DNA from: Nitrospirota bacterium
Lineage (GTDB): Bacteria; Nitrospirota; Thermodesulfovibrionia; Thermodesulfovibrionales; JdFR-88
Assembly (NCBI GenBank): GCA_021825785.1
Contig: JAKAGP010000043.1
Location: 1-8,957 of the forward strand
DNA: 8,957 bases
Direction of reading: 5' to 3'
Made by a program: the position numbers and the translations under genes
Notes under the pieces: generated by a model
The model's input: the letters and a program-made list of their open reading frames with translations, nothing else
Databases searched by the model: none
What the model was told of the DNA's origin: nothing
In this document: positions 1-5,545 of the stretch, piece by piece
Position numbering within the stretch: the first letter of the stretch is position 1
Layout: each line of letters begins with the position of its first letter

Positions 1-135
1 CAAAGCCCCTCCCATGCTTATATCTATTATCCTGATGCCCTTCGCGACCGCCCTGAGAGCCCTGTTTTTGATGGCGACCTTCAGGGGCCTGGATACCGGG
101 ACGGGCACCCTGATGTAATTTCGTCGATATGTCAT
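1..135 (-). CDS. PilZ-domain protein, N-terminal fragment
   Basis: The first 45 codons are visible on the minus strand; the rest lies beyond the left edge. The start of a PilZ domain is recognisable: an RRNYIR stretch (residues 4-9) matching the RxxxR c-di-GMP-binding loop, followed about 28 residues later by IDISMGG (residues 37-43), which fits the (D/N)xSxxG motif that closes around the ligand. PilZ domains bind cyclic di-GMP and usually control motility, adhesion or exopolysaccharide; the particular target cannot be told from this fragment. The ATG at 133-135 has only a GAGG two bases upstream. An in-frame TTG at 157-159 would add eight residues and has a better-placed AGGG nine bases upstream, so the true start may be there. 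The upstream region carries promoter-like and hairpin elements described separately. Confidence 0.75.
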   Translation of the reverse strand, partial: MTYRRNYIRVPVPVSRPLKVAIKNRALRAVAKGIRIIDISMGGAL

Positions 136-166
136 GGCCTCGATAATATTACCAGTCAAACTGATC

Positions 167-190
167 TTCCCTGCGGCAAGCAGCAGGGAA
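167..190 (-). promoter_or_regulatory. Hairpin in the leader of the PilZ gene
   Basis: A perfect 8-bp inverted repeat, TTCCCTGC and GCAGGGAA, encloses an 8-base loop. On the minus-strand transcript its 3' arm contains the AGGGAA that would be the ribosome binding site of the alternative TTG start at 159, so folding could hide it. There is no T-run after the repeat on the minus strand, so it does not look like an intrinsic terminator for minus transcription. The repeat is seen directly; a regulatory role is inference. Confidence 0.4.
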
Positions 191-215
191 TTTAATGTAA
201 GGAATTTTAATTTTT

Positions 216-245
216 ATCATATTCGCTCGCTAGCCCCCGTGGCAA
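216..245 (-). promoter_or_regulatory. Candidate sigma70 promoter for the PilZ gene
   Basis: On the minus strand a TTGCCA box (240-245) and a TATGAT box (216-221) are separated by 18 bases; each matches five of six consensus positions. Transcription would begin near 209, giving a 50- to 75-base leader that contains the 167-190 hairpin. No ORF longer than 24 codons competes for this stretch. Confidence 0.4.
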
Positions 246-270
246 GTCCCGTGCACGCGGGGGAATACGC
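230..270. repeat. GC-rich inverted repeat in the intergenic region
   Basis: CCCCCGTG (234-241) can pair with CAC and GGGGG further right (within 254-263), with a two-base bulge, giving an 8-bp stem around a roughly 12-base loop. It is an island of high GC inside an AT-rich spacer. I see no match to the cyclic di-GMP, SAM or preQ1 riboswitch cores I know. Confidence 0.3.
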
Positions 271-317
271 CTGCTATCCATTTAACCTGCGATCTCCCGG
301 AAATAAGGAAACTATGA

Positions 318-346
318 ATAATAATAAATTATTGATTTTATTTCAA
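318..346 (-). promoter_or_regulatory. Candidate upstream promoter, minus strand
   Basis: TTGAAA (341-346) and TATTAT (318-323) on the minus strand are spaced 17 bases and each matches five of six sigma70 consensus positions. It lies just past the DUF1573 gene and would give the PilZ gene a leader of about 150-175 bases that includes the GC-rich hairpin. The stretch is very AT-rich, so chance matches are likely. Confidence 0.25.
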
Positions 347-376
347 GTAGTTACAAACATTCAGCCTTGTCCCGGG

Positions 377-790
377 TCATTTGCCGGCTGCCGCCTGCAC
401 AAACCCCTCCACGGAGAGATTAACATAGGGTCTTTTTGCGTCGTTGCTTTTCACAAGGACGTTTTTTGCGATATAGCCGCTCTTGCCCTGGGTATCGATC
501 CTTACCATGATGGTCCCTTTCCGCCCGGGCGGAAAACTTGCCGAACTGGCAAGCGCGGCCGTGCAGCCTCAGCCCGGTCTCAATCCCCTGATGAGGAGGG
601 TCCGGTCGCCGGTATTCGTGAAAGTAAACCGGCCCTGAACGGATGTCCCGGCCGCCACCTTCCCGAAATCAATGATCTCCGTGTCAAAGGAAATCCTCGG
701 CTGGGCGTAGAGCAGGGAGGGGAAAAGGGACAAAAGGGATATACTGATTATGAAGGCCCGCGGTAAAAATAAAAAGCGCATACGTTTCAT
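377..790 (-). CDS. Exported DUF1573-family protein, probable selenoprotein (in-frame UGA)
   Basis: Read through one UGA, this gene encodes 137 residues. Residues 1-30 form a signal peptide: basic start (MKRMR), a hydrophobic core rich in Leu, Ile and Ser, and a likely cleavage after LYA (residues 27-29). A DUF1573 domain follows: FDTEIIDFGKVAAG (35-48), FTFTNTGD (55-62), then RPG-UGA-GCTAAL, where family members have CGCT. The frame continues with PPGRKG (87-92), IDTQGKSG (98-105) and VKSNDAKRP (113-121), typical of the domain, to a TGA at 377-379. The only interruption is codon 74 (569-571), at a normally conserved Cys, next to Cys76. A SECIS-like hairpin follows. The protein should act outside the cytoplasm; its function is unknown, but a Sec-Gly-Cys pair suggests redox or metal chemistry. 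The ATG at 788-790 has no clear ribosome site and coincides with the predicted transcription start; an ATG at 779-781 is an alternative. A nonsense mutation or sequencing error is the main alternative. Confidence 0.8.
537..553 (-). promoter_or_regulatory. SECIS-like hairpin after the in-frame UGA
   Basis: Fifteen bases after the UGA the minus-strand mRNA reads CUUGCC-AGUUC-GGCAAG, a perfect 6-bp stem (7 with a G-U pair) and a 5-base loop. The loop starts 21 bases after the UGA and has a G at its second position followed by U. Known bacterial SECIS elements sit inside the coding region, with a short stem and a small loop carrying a G in its first two positions, at roughly 16-37 bases from the UGA; E. 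coli fdhF has GGUC about 18 bases after its UGA. This hairpin satisfies these rules, though it lacks the bulged U of fdhF. Confidence 0.6.
569..571 (-). other. Putative selenocysteine codon (UGA, residue 74)
   Basis: The TGA lies in frame between RPG and GCTAAL, at the first Cys position of the DUF1573 C-G-C-T motif. Five other genes here (apbE, yacG, the sspB-like gene, the cyclophilin-like gene and dapB) end in TGA, so UGA is an ordinary stop in this genome and not globally reassigned. Confidence 0.65.
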
Positions 791-796
791 TATCCG

Positions 797-825
797 ATTA
801 TAAACAATCCATTTGATAATTGAAA
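797..825 (-). promoter_or_regulatory. Candidate promoter of the DUF1573 selenoprotein gene
   Basis: A perfect TATAAT (797-802, minus strand) is preceded at 17 bases by TTTCAA (820-825), a poor -35 match. The predicted start of transcription falls at about 790, which is the A of the ATG, suggesting a leaderless or near-leaderless mRNA. The -35 overlaps that of the divergent uvrA promoter. Confidence 0.4.
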
Positions 826-849
826 CGGTGGCCCCATATTTTTTATAGT
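820..849 (+). promoter_or_regulatory. Candidate sigma70 promoter of uvrA
   Basis: TTGAAA (820-825) and TATAGT (844-849) are spaced 18 bases, each five of six to consensus. Transcription would begin near 856, leaving a leader of about 23 bases with a GGAG ribosome site (870-873). No LexA-type SOS box that I know is evident in the spacer, but SOS boxes differ between phyla. Confidence 0.5.
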
Positions 850-878
850 AAATGGTTGGAGTTTGACCTGGAGAGTCT

Positions 879-3383
879 ATGCAGGATTTCATAATAATAA
901 CCGGCGCAAGGGAACATAACCTTAAAAACATAAGGCTTTCGATACCGAGGCAGAAGACGACCGTCATAACCGGCCCCTCCGGCTCCGGCAAGAGCACTCT
1001 TGCCATAGACACCATCTATGCCGAGGGCCAGCGCCGCTATGTGGAAAGCCTCTCGCCCTACGCAAGACAGTTTCTGGGCGAGCTTCAGAAGCCTGATATC
1101 GATTCCATAGAGGGCCTCTCCCCTTCTATCGCCATAAACCAGAAGACCGTCACAAGGAGCGCCCGTTCGACGGTTGGCACCGTCACGGAGATATACGATT
1201 ACCTCAGGGTGCTCTATACCAGGATTGGAAAGGCGTTTTGCTACCGCTGCGGAGGGGCCATTGCCGGGCAGGAGAAGGAAGACATAATAAACACCGTCTC
1301 CGGGCTGCCGGAGGGCACGAGGTTCCAAGTGCTCTCCCCGATTGTCCGTGACAGGAAGGGCGAGTACAGGAAGGAACTGCAGGAGATGAGGGCCGAGGGC
1401 TTCCTCCGGGCGCGGATAGACGGCAAGCTCGCCGACATAACGCAGGACATGAAGCTTGCGCGCTACAAGCGCCATACCGTGGAGATAGTCATAGACAGGC
1501 TCATAATAAAGCCGGGCATCGACCGGCAGCTGAAAAACGCCATCGAAACCGCTCTCAGGTACTCGGACACGGCGGTCGTCAATCTCATAGACCGCGGGGA
1601 GGACATCGTCTTCAGCAGCAAGGCGGTCTGCCCCCATTGCGGCATCAGTTATCCCGAGATAAACCCGATGTTCTTCTCCTTCAACAGCCGCTCGGGTGCC
1701 TGCCCCGTCTGCCGGGGGCTCGGGTACGAGTTTTTGGGCTCCGACGAGGGCGAGCTTATCAACACGGAGCGGCCCTGCCGGGCATGCAGGGGCATGAGGC
1801 TCCGGCCCGAGGCGCTGAGCATAAAGCTGGGGGGTTTAAGCATAGGCGAACTGGCACGCCTGCCGGCAAAGGACGCCCTGGTCTTCATGAAAAAACTGAA
1901 ACTCTCCAGGAGGGAGGAGACTATCGCCGAGAGGCTTTTGCGGGAGATAAAGGAGAGGCTGAGTTTCCTTGAAAACGTAGGCCTGGGCTATCTCACCCTG
2001 GAGCGCACCTCGATCACGCTGTCGGGCGGCGAGTCGCAGCGCATAAGGCTGGCCACCCAGATAGGCTCCTCGCTCACGGGGGTCCTCTACATACTCGATG
2101 AGCCCACCATAGGGCTCCATCCCAGGGATTCCGGCAAGCTCCTGGCGAGCTTGGGCAGGCTCAGGGAGCAGGGAAACACGATCATAATCGTCGAGCACGA
2201 TGAGGAGACGATGCGGCGCGCGGACCACATCGTGGACATGGGGCCGGGCGCGGGCCTGCTGGGCGGCTGGATAATCGCGGCCGGAACACCCGGCGAGGTG
2301 GCCGGAAACGAAAATTCGCTCACCGGCAAGTACCTGAAGGGCGAGCTGCAGGTCCCCCTGCCTGAAAAAAGGAGAAAACCGGACCGGAAATTCCTGGAGG
2401 TGATGGGCGCCCAGGCCTATAACCTTAAAAATATCGACGTAAAAATCCCGGTAGGGCTCTTCACCTGTGTGACGGGCGTCTCCGGCTCCGGCAAAAGCAC
2501 CCTTGTAAACGAGATAATCTACAAGGCGCTGAGCGGCCGGATCTATGGCGACGGGCAAACACCGGGAAAACACAGGGAGATCCGGGGGGCCCAGTGGTTT
2601 GAAAGGATCGTCGAGGTAGACCAGGCCCCGCTTGGCCGCACCCCCCGCTCCAACCCGGCCACCTATTCCGGCGTCTTCAATTACATCAGGGAGCTTTTCA
2701 GCATTGTCCCGGAAGCAAGGGTAAGAGGATTTGGCGCTTCGAGGTTCAGTTTCAACGTCCAGGGGGGCAGATGCGAGACCTGCAAGGGCGAAGGCTTGAG
2801 GAAGGTGGAGATGCATTTCCTGCCCGATGTGTACGTGCCCTGCGATCTTTGCCGCGGGAAGAGGTACAACAGGGAGACGCTCGAGATCTATTACAAGGAA
2901 AAAAACATCTCCGATGTCCTTGAGATGACCATCTCCGAGGCCCTCGAGTTCTTCAGGCCGGTTGGGCCCATAAAAAGGAGGCTCCAGGTGCTCGCGGACG
3001 TGGGGCTCGGCTATCTGAAACTCGGCCAGCCGGCAACGACGCTCTCCGGCGGCGAGGCCCAGAGGGTAAGGCTGTCAAGGGAGCTGGGCAAGAAAAGTTC
3101 CGGCAAGACCCTCTATATCCTGGACGAACCCACCACCGGACTCCATTTCGTCGACATAGAAAAACTGCTGCGGGTGCTGGATTCCCTCGTGGAGATGGGA
3201 AATACGGTTATTGTTGTGGAGCATAACCTTGACGTGATAAAATCAGCCGACTATCTGGTTGATTTAGGGCCGGAAGGCGGCCAGGAGGGCGGGTATCTGG
3301 TCGCGTGCGGCACGCCGGAGGAAGTGGCCGGAAACAGAAATTCCTACACAGGCAGAGCCCTCCTGCCCAAGCTGAGGAGATAG
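879..3383 (+). CDS. uvrA: Excinuclease ABC subunit A, short form without insertion domain
   Basis: UvrA is the damage-sensing ATPase of nucleotide excision repair; it loads UvrB at lesions. All ATPase elements are present twice: Walker A at 31-40 (TGPSGSGKST) and 532-541 (TGVSGSGKST), ABC signatures LSGGESQRIRL (381-391) and LSGGEAQRVRL (722-732), Walker B ending in LDEPT at 406-410 and 748-752. Zinc-module cysteines are visible at C251/C254/C275/C278, C300/C303 and C632/C635/C655/C658. The UvrB-binding domain (about 118-245) is retained, so this is not a UvrA2-type paralog. The protein has 834 residues against about 940 in E. coli: the roughly 110-residue insertion domain normally found between GACPxCxGLG and the PCxxC motif is replaced by some 16 residues (283-298). 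ATG 879 has GGAG five bases upstream. It is the first gene of an operon; its TAG overlaps the GTG of apbE by one base. Confidence 0.97.
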   Translation: MQDFIIITGAREHNLKNIRLSIPRQKTTVITGPSGSGKSTLAIDTIYAEGQRRYVESLSPYARQFLGELQKPDIDSIEGLSPSIAINQKTVTRSARSTVGTVTEIYDYLRVLYTRIGKAFCYRCGGAIAGQEKEDIINTVSGLPEGTRFQVLSPIVRDRKGEYRKELQEMRAEGFLRARIDGKLADITQDMKLARYKRHTVEIVIDRLIIKPGIDRQLKNAIETALRYSDTAVVNLIDRGEDIVFSSKAVCPHCGISYPEINPMFFSFNSRSGACPVCRGLGYEFLGSDEGELINTERPCRACRGMRLRPEALSIKLGGLSIGELARLPAKDALVFMKKLKLSRREETIAERLLREIKERLSFLENVGLGYLTLERTSITLSGGESQRIRLATQIGSSLTGVLYILDEPTIGLHPRDSGKLLASLGRLREQGNTIIIVEHDEETMRRADHIVDMGPGAGLLGGWIIAAGTPGEVAGNENSLTGKYLKGELQVPLPEKRRKPDRKFLEVMGAQAYNLKNIDVKIPVGLFTCVTGVSGSGKSTLVNEIIYKALSGRIYGDGQTPGKHREIRGAQWFERIVEVDQAPLGRTPRSNPATYSGVFNYIRELFSIVPEARVRGFGASRFSFNVQGGRCETCKGEGLRKVEMHFLPDVYVPCDLCRGKRYNRETLEIYYKEKNISDVLEMTISEALEFFRPVGPIKRRLQVLADVGLGYLKLGQPATTLSGGEAQRVRLSRELGKKSSGKTLYILDEPTTGLHFVDIEKLLRVLDSLVEMGNTVIVVEHNLDVIKSADYLVDLGPEGGQEGGYLVACGTPEEVAGNRNSYTGRALLPKLRR

Positions 3384-4420
3384 TGAAAAAGAAAAAAACG
3401 TTAAGCCTCCACTTCAATAAAGCAACAATAACACTTTTTATCTTAAGTGTTTTTTTGTTTTCCTGCGCACGTCCGCCGAGGGAGGAACTTTACAGGAAGA
3501 GCACGGTACTCATGGATACGCTGGTGACGATCACCGTGGTATCCGACTCCTCCAAAAAGGCCAATGACGCGATAGACGCGGCCTTCGCGGAGATCCACCG
3601 TCTCCAAAAGCTCATAAGTTTCTGGGATCCCAAAAGCGAGATTTCCGCCCTTGGAAGGGAGTCAGGCATAAGACCTGTCAAAGTCTCCCCGGAGACATTG
3701 GACCTTGTTGAAAAGGCCCTTTACATATCGCGGGAGACCGGGGGGGCATTCGACTGCACAATGGGTCCGGTCATAAGACTATGGAACATCCCCTACAGCA
3801 AGAAAATACCCAGCCAGGCTGCAATAAAAAAGGCCTTGAAACTCGTTGGCTACAAGTCAGTGATAGTAGACCCTAAAAATTCCACTGTCTTTCTTGCCAA
3901 AAAGGGGATGTCCTTTGATACCGGAGGCATCGCCAAGGGATGGGCGAATGACTATGCGGAAGCCGTCCTCAAATCACACGGGATAAAGGCCGGCCTCATC
4001 TCCATTGCGGGCGATGTAAAGGGATTCGGCAGGAAGCCGGACGGCCACGGATGGGAGGTAGGCATAGAAAATCCCAGACCGAAGGGCAAGGCCGGCGGTC
4101 TCATCGCGCGGCTGGAGCTCCTTGATGAGGACATATCCACTTCCGGCGATTACGAAAGGTATTTTATGGTAGACGGGGTCCGGTACAGCCACATACTTGA
4201 TCCCAGGAGGGGCTATCCCGCGCGGGGTTTTGAAAGCGTCACCATAGTGTCTCCCCAGGGAGTATGGTCGGACGGCTTTTCAAAAATCTTTGTAATGGGG
4301 CCTGAAAAAGGCATGGCGCTCGCCAAAAAACTCGGGCTAGGGATCATCACGGTGACGGATGACGGTGCGATCCATATCTCCGGGAGGGGCCTCAAAAAGA
4401 GGGTAACGCTATACCGATGA
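3383..4420 (+). CDS. apbE: FAD:protein FMN transferase, lipoprotein
   Basis: ApbE covalently attaches FMN from FAD to Thr/Ser of target flavoproteins (for example Rnf or Nqr subunits) outside the cytoplasmic membrane. The best start is GTG 3383, sharing one base with the uvrA stop (TAGTG) and preceded by GAGGAG inside uvrA; this gives 345 residues beginning with a KKKK stretch. A lipoprotein signal follows: hydrophobic segment 15-26 and lipobox LFSC with Cys28. Family motifs in order: MDTLVTITV (44-52), the [11 protein letters not shown] segment (81-91), [10 protein letters not shown] (121-130), [13 protein letters not shown] (178-190), [10 protein letters not shown] (207-216), [10 protein letters not shown] (252-261), [14 protein letters not shown] (269-282) and [11 protein letters not shown] (296-306), whose Asp lies where Mg2+ is bound. 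No flavoprotein target is in the window, so the substrate is unknown. The gene overlaps yacG by four bases. Confidence 0.95.
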   Translation: MKKKKTLSLHFNKATITLFILSVFLFSCARPPREELYRKSTVLMDTLVTITVVSDSSKKANDAIDAAFAEIHRLQKLISFWDPKSEISALGRESGIRPVKVSPETLDLVEKALYISRETGGAFDCTMGPVIRLWNIPYSKKIPSQAAIKKALKLVGYKSVIVDPKNSTVFLAKKGMSFDTGGIAKGWANDYAEAVLKSHGIKAGLISIAGDVKGFGRKPDGHGWEVGIENPRPKGKAGGLIARLELLDEDISTSGDYERYFMVDGVRYSHILDPRRGYPARGFESVTIVSPQGVWSDGFSKIFVMGPEKGMALAKKLGLGIITVTDDGAIHISGRGLKKRVTLYR

Positions 4421-4629
4421 AGGTGTCATGCCCCGTTTGCAGGAAGATGGTCCCCTGGAAGGGAAACCCCTGGAGGCCGTTTTGTTCGGAGAGGTGCAGG
4501 ATGATCGACCTTGCCTCCTGGGCTTCCGAGGAATACAGGATTCCCGGCGAGAAGGTGGAAGAGAAAGAGGAAGAGGAAGAGGCCGGGGAAGGGGGAAAAC
4601 CCGCCCAGCCGGAGGAAGAGGACGGTTGA
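4417..4629 (+). CDS. yacG: DNA gyrase inhibitor YacG, zinc-binding
   Basis: This 70-residue protein matches YacG, a small zinc protein that in E. coli binds GyrB and inhibits gyrase. The four zinc ligands are C5 and C8 (CPVC) and C23 and C27 (CSERC); the family signature [18 protein letters not shown] (19-36) and EEYRIP (38-43) are clear. After residue 44 the protein is an acidic tail with Glu runs, of low complexity, as in the acidic C-termini of other YacG proteins. Its ATG overlaps the apbE stop (ATGA), and its TGA overlaps the next ATG by one base, so translation is probably coupled on both sides. No strong ribosome site of its own is seen. Confidence 0.93.
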   Translation: MKVSCPVCRKMVPWKGNPWRPFCSERCRMIDLASWASEEYRIPGEKVEEKEEEEEAGEGGKPAQPEEEDG

Positions 4630-5063
4630 TGAGCGCGGTTTTAAACGAACTTAAAAGGCAGACCTTCTTCAGCTTTCTTGACGCCGCGGGACGTGTCTTT
4701 ATTCACGTGAAGCCTTCGGGCGGCGCCGTCATCGGGGAGAGGGGTTTCATGCCCGATGAGATGGAAAAGGGGATAGTGCTCGTTTTTAACCGCAAAATGG
4801 CCTTCGACTGGGGGCAACAGGGCATAGCGGCGACCCTCGTCTTTGGCAGCTCCCCTCAGAAGTGCTTCATCCCGGCGGACGATATAATAGCGGTCTTCAG
4901 CCCGGAGCTGGAGGCCAGGCTGGTCCTTGATCCTCCGGGCGGAGAGCCCCGGAAAGGCGGCCCTTTGCCGCCAGCGGAGCGTAAAACCCCGGCTGCTGAG
5001 GGAAGCGGGGACGGGAAAGAGAAAAAGCTCATAAAGGTGGATTTCAGGAAAAAAAAGACGTGA
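4629..5063 (+). CDS. sspB: SspB-like ClpXP adaptor
   Basis: The 144-residue product resembles SspB, which delivers ssrA-tagged and other substrates to the ClpXP protease. The body, residues 22-92, has the expected beta-rich pattern: RVFIHV (22-27), GIVLVFNRKMAFDW (48-61), GIAATLVFG (65-73), KCFIPADDIIAVFSPEL (78-94). A Pro/Gly-rich linker (about 101-130) leads to a basic C-terminus KKLIKVDFRKKKT (132-144) that resembles the ClpX-binding tail of SspB proteins, particularly the alpha-proteobacterial type ending in a D-x-F-R-K-K pattern. This layout of folded domain, flexible linker and tail is the known adaptor architecture. ATG 4629 overlaps the yacG stop by one base. A longer frame running upstream through yacG is out-of-phase shadow and not coding. 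The family call rests on pattern memory, so it is less sure than its neighbours. Confidence 0.75.
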   Translation: MSAVLNELKRQTFFSFLDAAGRVFIHVKPSGGAVIGERGFMPDEMEKGIVLVFNRKMAFDWGQQGIAATLVFGSSPQKCFIPADDIIAVFSPELEARLVLDPPGGEPRKGGPLPPAERKTPAAEGSGDGKEKKLIKVDFRKKKT

Positions 5064-5096
5064 TATGGGGGGGCAAAGGGGGGACCAAATTATTTT
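5064..5096 (+). other. G-rich spacer before the PD-(D/E)XK-like gene
   Basis: This 33-bp spacer holds two G-runs (7 and 6 G) separated by CAAA, then an AT-rich stretch directly before the next ATG. The second G-run is about 13 bases from the ATG, too far for a good ribosome site. G-runs like this are common in dispersed intergenic repeats, but a repeat cannot be shown from one copy. Confidence 0.3.
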
Positions 5097-5459
5097 ATGG
5101 AAACTGAAGCGGTAATCCACGATGCAATAGCGGAGGAGATCAGGAAAAAACTCAGGCACCAGTACCGGGAGATAAAATCAAATCCCTCCGGGCAAAGGTT
5201 GCACGAGTTCAACGGACAATACCCGGATCTCATATTCTCCGAGCATGGCATGGTACTGGCCCTGGTTGAAATAGAGACTGAAAATTCCATTACACCTGAT
5301 AAGATTAATATATGGAAGGCCCTGGCCGGCTCCGGGCCCAGGCTTATACTGATGGTGCCCAAAACGATGAAAGCCAGGCTCGCCTCCATGCTCTGGGACG
5401 GCGGCCTCGCCGACAAGGTCTCGCTTGGCAGCTACGAAATCAGCATAAACATGCCTTAA
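5097..5459 (+). CDS. Uncharacterised small protein, PD-(D/E)XK nuclease-like pattern
   Basis: I do not recognise a named family. The 120-residue protein is soluble with no signal or membrane segment. It starts with an acidic and basic helix (VIHDAIAEEIRKKLR, 6-20), followed by YPDLIFSEHG (42-51), LALVEIETENSIT (54-66) and, after a helix, GPRLILMVPKT (80-90). The order helix, PD on a strand, then E-x-E on the next strand is the layout of the restriction-endonuclease fold with P43-D44, E58 and E60. The usual Lys is replaced by Glu, as in BamHI; loss of activity is also possible. ATG 5097 is the only in-frame start after the upstream stop; it lacks a good ribosome site. It follows the sspB-like gene by 33 bp and probably shares its transcript. 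A fold call without function is all the sequence supports. Confidence 0.7.
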   Translation: METEAVIHDAIAEEIRKKLRHQYREIKSNPSGQRLHEFNGQYPDLIFSEHGMVLALVEIETENSITPDKINIWKALAGSGPRLILMVPKTMKARLASMLWDGGLADKVSLGSYEISINMP

Positions 5460-5473
5460 GACTTTTGTTGAAA

Positions 5474-5493
5474 TCCCTCCCGGATGGGAGGGG
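5474..5493. repeat. Hairpin in the spacer before the cyclophilin-like gene
   Basis: CCCTCCC (5475-5481) and GGGAGGG (5486-5492) form a perfect 7-bp stem around GGAT, extendable by one U-G pair. No T-run follows on either strand, so it is not a standard terminator; it may weaken readthrough, stabilise mRNA ends or be part of a dispersed repeat. The following 50 bases are purine-rich. Confidence 0.4.
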
Positions 5494-5545
5494 ATCAGGG
5501 AAGGACAAAGGGAGAGGGTTTCGCACAAAAGGCCAAGGGGGAAAC

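Larger units (their letters stand above)
207..281 (-). other. 24-codon small ORF in the intergenic region (doubtful)
   Basis: An ATG at 279-281 preceded by AGG four bases upstream opens a 24-codon frame ending in TAA at 207-209. The peptide would be Arg- and Pro-rich at its N-terminus (SRRIPPRARDLPRG, residues 3-16). I do not recognise it. It overlaps a GC-rich hairpin and a promoter-like element for the PilZ gene, so it could equally be an untranslated leader or the trace of a dispersed repeat. Confidence 0.15.

Noticed and set aside
200..300. selC tRNA, attC site or known riboswitch in the intergenic region
   Set aside because: No cloverleaf with a UCA anticodon, no paired attC boxes and no recognised riboswitch core could be found.
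569..571. Frameshift or pseudogene as the cause of the TGA
   Set aside because: The frame before and after is the same, so there is no indel, and no other stop or damage is present. A point nonsense mutation cannot be excluded but would have to hit the conserved Cys codon and by chance be followed by a SECIS-like hairpin.
134..766. 210-codon open frame on the plus strand
   Set aside because: It is antisense to the DUF1573 gene and the intergenic region, shows no recognisable domain, and the minus strand carries a clear signal peptide and DUF1573 motifs over the same bases.
1836..2816. 326-codon minus-strand frame inside uvrA
   Set aside because: Shadow of uvrA, whose motifs are continuous on the plus strand; the minus product has no family features.
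3305..3382. Upstream ATG for apbE at 3305
   Set aside because: It would overlap uvrA by 79 bases and place a long polar stretch before the lipoprotein signal; GTG 3383 gives a normal signal peptide and stop-start coupling.
4428..4628. Longer N-terminus for the sspB-like protein
   Set aside because: The extra part is a second frame over yacG, with an Arg/Gly-rich repeat that is the shadow of the YacG Glu-rich tail; the ATG at 4629 overlaps the yacG stop.
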